From: an uncultured Clostridia bacterium
GTDB taxonomy: Bacteria; Bacillota; Clostridia; Christensenellales; Borkfalkiaceae
Direction: 5' to 3'
NCBI GenBank assembly: GCA_947589585.1
Contig: CANQCA010000002.1
Coordinates: forward strand, 1 to 35,106
DNA: 35,106 nt
This document shows positions 1 to 6,166 of this stretch, piece after piece; the first letter of the stretch is position 1, and each line of letters opens with the position of its first letter. The position numbers were made by a program, and so were the translations under genes. The notes under the pieces were generated by a model. That model was not told where the DNA came from and did no database searches. It saw nothing but the letters and a program-made list of their open reading frames with translations.

Positions 1-1662
1 CTCAACGGCAAGCGCGGCATGATCCTCGATATGGCAAATACCAACCCCGAGGGTTACACCGATACGAGCCTCTTCGTTCCCAAGAATGCGGTCAGCGGAC
101 AGGCCAACTACACCGACGCCAACATCTGGGAGATCCAGGTCCGCGACTTCTCCAACAACATCACGCAGTCCAAGTACAAGGGCAAGTACCTCGCCTTCAC
201 CGAGACGGGGCTCAAAGAAAACGGCATTCCCGTCGGGCTCGACTACTTGAAAGAACTCGGTATCACGCACGTGCATCTCATGCCTTCCTTCGATATCGCC
301 TCTGTCGACGAATCGAGAAACGACCAGTTCAACTGGGGTTACGATCCGTTGAACTACAACGCGCCCGAAGGCAGCTATTCCACCAACGCTTCCGACGGCG
401 CAGTCCGCGTGAAGGAATTCAAGGCGATGGTGCAGGCGCTCCACAAGGCGGGCATCGGCGTCATCATGGACGTCGTGTACAACCACACGAGCGGGCTGGA
501 TTCCAACTTCCAGAAGATCGTCCCTTACTACTACTATCGTTTCAAGAACAACGGCAGCGCATCGAACGGCAGCGGCTGCGGCAACGAGACCGCTTCCAAC
601 CGTACCATGTTTGGGAAGTTCATGATCGACTCCGTCACCCATTGGATGAAGGACTACAATGTCGACGGCTTCCGCTTCGACCTCATGGCGCTCCACGATT
701 ACGATACGATGAAGGACCTCGAGAAGGCTGTTCACGCGATCAATCCCAACGCCATCCTCTACGGCGAAGGCTGGACGGGCGGCGATAGCGAACTTGCAGA
801 CGGCTTGCGGGCAAGTTTGGAGAACGTAAAACGGCTCAACGGCGACGCCCCCACCAACGGTATCGCAGTGTTCAATAATGTCACGCGCGACGCCTTGAAG
901 GGTTCTACAAACGGTTCGGATACAGGTTTTGCAACGGGCGGCGTGACGCAATCGGGCGACAATAATTATGCCGCGCAGGTCATGTTCGGCGTCCTTGGCG
1001 GGAACTACAATTCTGCGCTCGGCGTATCTTCCGGTTCCTACTGGGGTGAATCGGGCAGCCCGACAAGGGTGGTCACCTACGCCTCCGCACACGACAACTA
1101 CACCCTCTACGATAAACTGCTTCTCGCATACCCGAATGATAAGAATGCGCGTCTTTCCCACAACCGTCTCGTGGCGGCGATCGTGCAGACCTCGCTCGGT
1201 ATGCCCTTCATGCAGGCGGGCGAAGAGATGCTCCGCTCCAAGCCGAAGGCGGGCGGCGGCTATAACGAGAACAGCTACAATGCCAGCGACAGCGTGAACA
1301 ACCTGAAGTGGGGGAACTTGACGCAAACGTCCGACGAGTACAAGATGATGCAGTACTACAAGGGCCTCATCGCCTTCCGTAATGCGCATCCCGTTCTCCG
1401 CTCCACGAACACGGGCGTCGTTCAAAAGGGAACGGCGGACGCCATCCAGGGCACGCTCATCCAGTTCCAGATGGTAAGCGGCTCCGAGACCATCTACGTT
1501 GTCTACAACGCAGGCACGGCGGCGACGAGCATCACCCTTCCCGCGGGGACGTGGGATCTTTGCATCAACGGCACGCAGGCGGGCACGAACGCCATCCAGA
1601 GCGGCGTTTCCGGCACGCAGTCCATCGCGGCGATCAGCTGCTACGTCTTCGTCAAGAAGTAA
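1..1662 (+). CDS. pulA: Type I pullulanase / GH13 alpha-glucan debranching enzyme, 5'-truncated by the window edge
   Basis: The frame is open from base 1 (LNGKRGMILDMANTNPEGY...). GH13/pullulanase motifs: ANIWEIQVRDFS, FNWGYDPLNYNAPEGSYS, VIMDVVYNHT, VDGFRFDLMALHD, ILYGEGWTGG, YASAHDNYTLYDKL. Stop at 1660-1662. Confidence 0.93.
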   Translation, partial: LNGKRGMILDMANTNPEGYTDTSLFVPKNAVSGQANYTDANIWEIQVRDFSNNITQSKYKGKYLAFTETGLKENGIPVGLDYLKELGITHVHLMPSFDIASVDESRNDQFNWGYDPLNYNAPEGSYSTNASDGAVRVKEFKAMVQALHKAGIGVIMDVVYNHTSGLDSNFQKIVPYYYYRFKNNGSASNGSGCGNETASNRTMFGKFMIDSVTHWMKDYNVDGFRFDLMALHDYDTMKDLEKAVHAINPNAILYGEGWTGGDSELADGLRASLENVKRLNGDAPTNGIAVFNNVTRDALKGSTNGSDTGFATGGVTQSGDNNYAAQVMFGVLGGNYNSALGVSSGSYWGESGSPTRVVTYASAHDNYTLYDKLLLAYPNDKNARLSHNRLVAAIVQTSLGMPFMQAGEEMLRSKPKAGGGYNENSYNASDSVNNLKWGNLTQTSDEYKMMQYYKGLIAFRNAHPVLRSTNTGVVQKGTADAIQGTLIQFQMVSGSETIYVVYNAGTAATSITLPAGTWDLCINGTQAGTNAIQSGVSGTQSIAAISCYVFVKK

Positions 1663-1877
1663 GATATAAGAACGCGTACGGGCGCCGGGGCGGGCAACCG
1701 CGTCGGCGCCCGAAAACGTCGGAATTCAAAAATATGAAACAGGGGCGCCCCTGTTTGCACAGAATCCCATAGGTATTCTGTAAAACAACTGATAGAAAGC
1801 GCCGCGCCGCGCGCCGCGCAAAAAAACAAGCAAATCACGCACCGAGAGTGCGTAAATTGAATGGAGGAATGGTAACT

Positions 1878-3347
1878 ATGAAGGCAAAGAAACTCTTTGG
1901 CATCCTGCTCGCAGGCGCCATGGCGCTCTCCGCTGTCGCAGGCCTTGCAGCTTGCGGCGGCGATGACGAACCGCCCGCAACCGACAACGGATTAAAGTAC
2001 TACGTCGTCGGCGGCAATGCTTCAAACAGCACGGCAAGCTATCTCTACACGGTGAGCAACTGGAAGACGGAGCACATCCCCGAACTCGAGATGGTCAAGG
2101 AAGAGGGCACGCAGAAGTATTCCATCGAACTCGACCTCATCGCGGGCGACGAATTCAAGATCGTCAACGACGCTCCCGGCACAGGCTTCTGGGATAACGA
2201 GATGGGCTTCGGTAAGCTTGCGACGGGCAAGAACGATAAGGATGAGGACGTCTTTAAGGAGACGGGTCAATATGGCGGGAACATCGGCCTGCAGCAGGGC
2301 TTCGACGGCCGCTATAAGTTCACCCTCGAGAACAACAGCATCACATGGCAGCTTCTCCAGAAATTCGAGATGGTAACGGTGACCTATAAGGACGGCGACA
2401 CCGTGCTCGGCACGCAGGACGTGAAGAAGGGCGAGACCCTCGCCGAGGCCGATCTCCTCGCAGCCCCCGAGAAGCTCTTCATGACGTTCGAAGGCTGGAT
2501 GAACGGCACCACGGCCTACACGGGCGGTACCGTGAACGAAGCGTTCACCCTCACTGCGAAATACACCGAGGAAGCGAACGAATCCTACACTGCGGATGAG
2601 ACGGAGTATTATCTCGTCGGCACCGGGGAAGGCACCCTCAAAGAGAGCGGCTGGAATGTCGGGGATGGCGAAACGCCCGTTCCCGAAGCACTCTTCCTCA
2701 CGAAGGACACCGCTTATACGCAGCACAACGTGTTCACCATCGAAGCTACGCTCTACGCAGGCGATCAGTTCAAGATCGCGCACGATAACAGTTGGGATGG
2801 CGCGTTCAATTACACGAATCTGCTCGAAGCGGACGGCGTACCGAGCCCCTTCGAAGGATCCGACAACTTGGTCGTCAAGACGGGGCACGACGGCGTGTAT
2901 CGCATCACCCTCGTCACCGATGAAGGGGAAGAAGGTATCTACTACGAACTTCTCGAAGAGAAGGAATCCCTTATCGTTGATTACTACCTCGCCGGCACCT
3001 ATGCGACAGCGGAAGGGGCTGAGGTTCAGTTCCGTGCCGAGCCCGGCGACTGGACCATTCACCTTACCGAAGGCGAGAACGACGAGTGGACCTGCGAAGT
3101 GACCATCACCGAGAACGATTATATTCCTTCCGGTTGGGACGATAACAAGGATGGCAGTGTTCATGCTGCAGCGCTCAAAGTCAAGATCAACGGATCGTAC
3201 TACGGCGTAGATAACACCGCCGAAAACCCGAGCGGCACGACGGGGGATGGCAACATGCTCCTTGCCGCCGGCACCTATAAGATCACCTTCAACGCAGAGA
3301 CGAAGGTCATCAGCTGGACGCTTGTCACCGCTGAACCCGCCGAATAA
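1878..3347 (+). CDS. Lipoprotein with SusE/SusF-like starch-binding modules and an InlB B-repeat-like module
   Basis: RBS GGAGG at 1863-1867 and in-frame ATG at 1878 give MKAKKLFGILLAGAMALSAVAGLAAC (lipobox LAAC). Repeated modules of the form YYLVGTGEGTLKESGW...GDQFKIAHDNSWDGAFNY. The VTVTYKDGDTVLGTQDVKKGETL...FEGWMNG segment is InlB B-repeat-like. Confidence 0.82.
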   Translation: MKAKKLFGILLAGAMALSAVAGLAACGGDDEPPATDNGLKYYVVGGNASNSTASYLYTVSNWKTEHIPELEMVKEEGTQKYSIELDLIAGDEFKIVNDAPGTGFWDNEMGFGKLATGKNDKDEDVFKETGQYGGNIGLQQGFDGRYKFTLENNSITWQLLQKFEMVTVTYKDGDTVLGTQDVKKGETLAEADLLAAPEKLFMTFEGWMNGTTAYTGGTVNEAFTLTAKYTEEANESYTADETEYYLVGTGEGTLKESGWNVGDGETPVPEALFLTKDTAYTQHNVFTIEATLYAGDQFKIAHDNSWDGAFNYTNLLEADGVPSPFEGSDNLVVKTGHDGVYRITLVTDEGEEGIYYELLEEKESLIVDYYLAGTYATAEGAEVQFRAEPGDWTIHLTEGENDEWTCEVTITENDYIPSGWDDNKDGSVHAAALKVKINGSYYGVDNTAENPSGTTGDGNMLLAAGTYKITFNAETKVISWTLVTAEPAE

Positions 3348-3364
3348 GGCGAAAATCACAAAGA

Positions 3365-3391
3365 ACGGATCCCTCAGGGGTCCGTTTTTTT
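3365..3391 (+). terminator. Rho-independent terminator after the 1878-3347 gene
   Basis: ACGGATCCC-TCA-GGGGTCCGT stem with one G-T pair, followed by a T run. Confidence 0.75.
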
Positions 3392-3634
3392 ATGACGAAA
3401 AAGCCTTCCCCCCTTGGGAGTTGCAAAGCCCTACCCTTCGCTTGCGAGGGGGAGGGTGGCGAACGCAGTGAGACGGGTGGGGGAGTGATTGAGGAGCCCA
3501 ACCCTCATCAGTCACCTGCGGTGACAGCCTCCCCCTTTGAATGGGGGGAAGCCTTCCTTGCTCCCGCGTCATGCTTCGACTGCGCTCAGCATGACGCGGA
3601 GGGCGGGGCGGGGACGGTTTCGGATAAATTTTTG
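3392..3634. repeat. Intergenic repeat cassette (copy 1)
   Basis: Shares long near-identical stretches with 5757-5967: aagccctacccttcgcttgcgagggggagggtggc and gacgggtgggggagtgattgaggagcccaaccctcatcagtcacctgcggtgacagc. Ends in a 12-bp perfect-stem hairpin at 3564-3599. Confidence 0.8.
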
Positions 3635-3663
3635 TTGACATCGTCCGCGTTCCATGATACAAT
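3635..3663 (+). promoter_or_regulatory. Consensus SigA-type promoter for the 3707 gene
   Basis: TTGACA (3635-3640), N17, TACAAT (3658-3663). Confidence 0.8.
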
Positions 3664-3706
3664 AAAACCGATCGTGCAAATTTCACCGATCGATAGGAGG
3701 GATTTC

Positions 3707-5257
3707 ATGAAAACATACAAATTCTTCGGCATGCTGCTCGCGAGCATCTTTTCGCTCACAGCCGTAGCCGGCCTTGCCGCTTGCGGGGGAGACGATCATT
3801 CCCACATCGACCAGAACAAGGACGACAAATGCGACGTGTGCGGCATCAAAATGCCCGAACTCAACGAGGATTGGGAGGGGACCGTCTATACCATCGTCGG
3901 CGCAGGCTCGGGTCTCCTCTTCGAAAACGATTGGGACGTCGAGACGGACGACCCCGCCCGTACATTTGCGGCCACTTCCTCGGGGGGGAAGGAGATCCAC
4001 ACGCTCACCATCGACCTGTATGAGGGCGACGCATTCCAGATCATCCACGATCACGGTTGGGACGGGCAGATCTGCTACAAGAACGTCGCCAACGGGGGGA
4101 AGGATGCAAACGGCAATGCCGTCTTCGTGGAATCGACGAGCATCAACCCCAGCCTCTCGGATATCGTCGTCGGAGAGGGCCAATCGGGCCAATACGAGCT
4201 CACGCTCACCATCGAGAAGGGCAGCTCGCCCCTGCTCACCTTCGAGAAGAAGCAAGCCTTCACCGATCTCGTCCTTCTCAAGCTCGTCGACGTCGACGGC
4301 GTCTCCCCGTGTTTTTCCGAGAACTTCCTCAAGCACGCCATTCTGAGAGAGCGCGGAGGCATCTATTATAAGAGGGGGGCGAACGTCCCCGCGGCGCCCT
4401 ATATCCCCGCAACGACGCCCGATATGATGAAATTCGGCGGCTGGATGAAATCCGACGGCACCATCTGGCAGGGCGGCGCCCTCACCGAGGATATGACCTT
4501 GCAGCTCAAATACGTCGAGGACGACAACCCCGGCTTCTATGCCGATAAGCAGGGCTCGAAGTACTATCTCGTCGGCGAATCGGCCACGGAGGGCAGCTCC
4601 CTCTACAATAATAATTGGAGCAAGGTCCCCGCGCTCGAGCTCAAGCGGGTCGAGAGCTATGCGCAGCACAACGTGTACGAACTCAAAAACGTCGTCCTGC
4701 GCGGCGGGGATAAATTCCGCATCGCATACGGCACCAACGAGCTCTCCAAGGGCACGTGGGTAGACCTTTCTTCCCCCGTATCGGTGGAAGGAGATCAGGC
4801 GGTGCTGCAGGACAATCAGGACAGTACCTATACCATCCGGATCGTCGTCACCGCGGATGCAAGCGGGAACGTGACGGAGATGAAGATCGGCGCCACATGG
4901 ACGAACGGCCTTCTCAACGGCTACTATCTCGTCGGGACCTACCTCGATCCCGCATTCGGTGCGGCCGCGGACGATCCCTATAACTCCCGCACACAGTTCT
5001 TCTGGGAAGCGAGCGCAGGCGTCTTCTTCACGGATATCATCGTCAGCGACGGCACCCTTGCGACGGGGAAGAACTATGCGGAATTCCTCATCAAATGGTA
5101 TCAGACGGACGGCAACGGAAAGACGTATACGGCAGAGCGATCGGGCGGGCCCGCACTCGAGAAGACCACCCCGCGCATTCAGCTCGCGCCCGGGGCATGG
5201 CGTCTCACGATCAACACGAACGACATGACCATCACTTGGGAAAAACCCGCAACTTGA
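3707..5257 (+). CDS. Lipoprotein with SusE/SusF-like starch-binding modules and an N-terminal His/Asp/Cys (HxDxNKDDKCDVCG) motif
   Basis: The track ORF begins at 3392 inside the repeat cassette. The real start is likely ATG 3707 after RBS taggagg, giving MKTYKFFGMLLASIFSLTAVAGLAACGGDDHSHIDQNKDDKCDVCG. Repeated modules such as VYTIVGAGSGLLFENDWDV...GDAFQIIHDHGWDGQICY. Confidence 0.8.
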   Translation: MKTYKFFGMLLASIFSLTAVAGLAACGGDDHSHIDQNKDDKCDVCGIKMPELNEDWEGTVYTIVGAGSGLLFENDWDVETDDPARTFAATSSGGKEIHTLTIDLYEGDAFQIIHDHGWDGQICYKNVANGGKDANGNAVFVESTSINPSLSDIVVGEGQSGQYELTLTIEKGSSPLLTFEKKQAFTDLVLLKLVDVDGVSPCFSENFLKHAILRERGGIYYKRGANVPAAPYIPATTPDMMKFGGWMKSDGTIWQGGALTEDMTLQLKYVEDDNPGFYADKQGSKYYLVGESATEGSSLYNNNWSKVPALELKRVESYAQHNVYELKNVVLRGGDKFRIAYGTNELSKGTWVDLSSPVSVEGDQAVLQDNQDSTYTIRIVVTADASGNVTEMKIGATWTNGLLNGYYLVGTYLDPAFGAAADDPYNSRTQFFWEASAGVFFTDIIVSDGTLATGKNYAEFLIKWYQTDGNGKTYTAERSGGPALEKTTPRIQLAPGAWRLTINTNDMTITWEKPAT

Positions 5258-5273
5258 TATCAGGCAATCGGAA

Positions 5274-5302
5274 AAGGCCTTCCCGCACCCCGGGAGGGCC
5301 TT
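5274..5302 (+). terminator. Probable terminator hairpin after the 3707-5257 gene
   Basis: AAGGCCTTCCCG-caccc-CGGGAGGGCCTT with one G-T pair; followed by an AT-rich stretch rather than a clean T run. Confidence 0.6.
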
Positions 5303-5329
5303 ATATTATGCCTGAACCAGCGAAGCGTC

Positions 5330-5967
5330 ATTCTTCCCGTCCCATCTCCAGCGTCATGCTGAGCCGCCCCCCGCGTCATTCTTCCCCGTCCCCCGCGTCA
5401 TGCCGAGCGTAGCGAAGCATCCCCTCATACGAAGTCCGCGAAAAAGCCTTCCCCCCTCGGGGGGAAGGTGTCACGGCGTTGCCGTGACGAATGAGGGGCA
5501 AATAAAGAATGACCATCAGGAGCCCAACCCCCACCACCCGCTGCGCGGGAGCCTGTCTCATGCGGGTAGAGCCCCGCGTTACTTCGCGCTAAGGCGCTCG
5601 TGCCGCCCTTCGACAATGATTAGAACGTGCGGGCGGGGCGGGCACCGTTCGCGCCTTCCGATGCGCTCTACTTCTCGCAAAACGCAGCACACGGCACACT
5701 GTGCCGATGTGAAAAATTGCGTTTTGCGACCCTTGGAAAGGGGTAGGCCTTGGGGATGAAGCCCTACCCTTCGCTTGCGAGGGGGAGGGTGGCACGAGCC
5801 CTGCGAGTGACGGGTGGGGGAGTGATTGAGGAGCCCAACCCTCATCAGTCACCTGCGGTGACAGCTTCCCCCTTATGAAGGGGGAAGCCTTCCCGCCTTG
5901 CCTCCCGCGTCATGCTGAGCGTAGCGAAGCATCCCCTCATACGAAGTCCGCGAAAAAGCCTTCCCGC
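5330..5967. repeat. Composite intergenic repeat region: cassette copies, a 62-bp direct repeat and hairpins
   Basis: 62-bp near-identical direct repeat at 5392-5453 and 5904-5965 (cccgcgtcatgc[c/t]gagcgtagcgaagcatcccctcatacgaagtccgcgaaaaagccttccc). Cassette copy at 5757-5890 matching 3426-3550. Hairpins at 5603-5636 and 5676-5728. Confidence 0.8.
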
Positions 5968-6004
5968 GTGCACAAATAATTTCCCAAAAAATATAGGATG
6001 TTTA

Positions 6005-6033
6005 TTGACATCTCACATTTTTTGTGATAAAAT
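6005..6033 (+). promoter_or_regulatory. Consensus SigA-type promoter for the 6167 gene
   Basis: TTGACA (6005-6010), N17, TAAAAT (6028-6033). Confidence 0.8.
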
Positions 6034-6166
6034 AAACTTGATAGACCGAAAATTGTGTAATATTCGAACAAGAAAGCGTCATAAATAAACAAAAAGGCGC
6101 GCTTGTTCCCTTTTCGGTCGTCTAAAAAGAAAATCAGCACGTTAGTGCGAAAATGGAGGAGAAAAA

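Noticed and set aside
2022-3359. 445-aa minus-strand ORF opposite the 1878-3347 lipoprotein
   Set aside because: Sequence shows no family motifs and mirrors the sense gene; open antisense frames are expected with this codon usage.
5376-5852. Several short ORFs (60-119 aa) in the 5.4-5.9 kb intergenic region
   Set aside because: They lie in repeat cassettes and hairpins, overlap on both strands, and lack RBS support.
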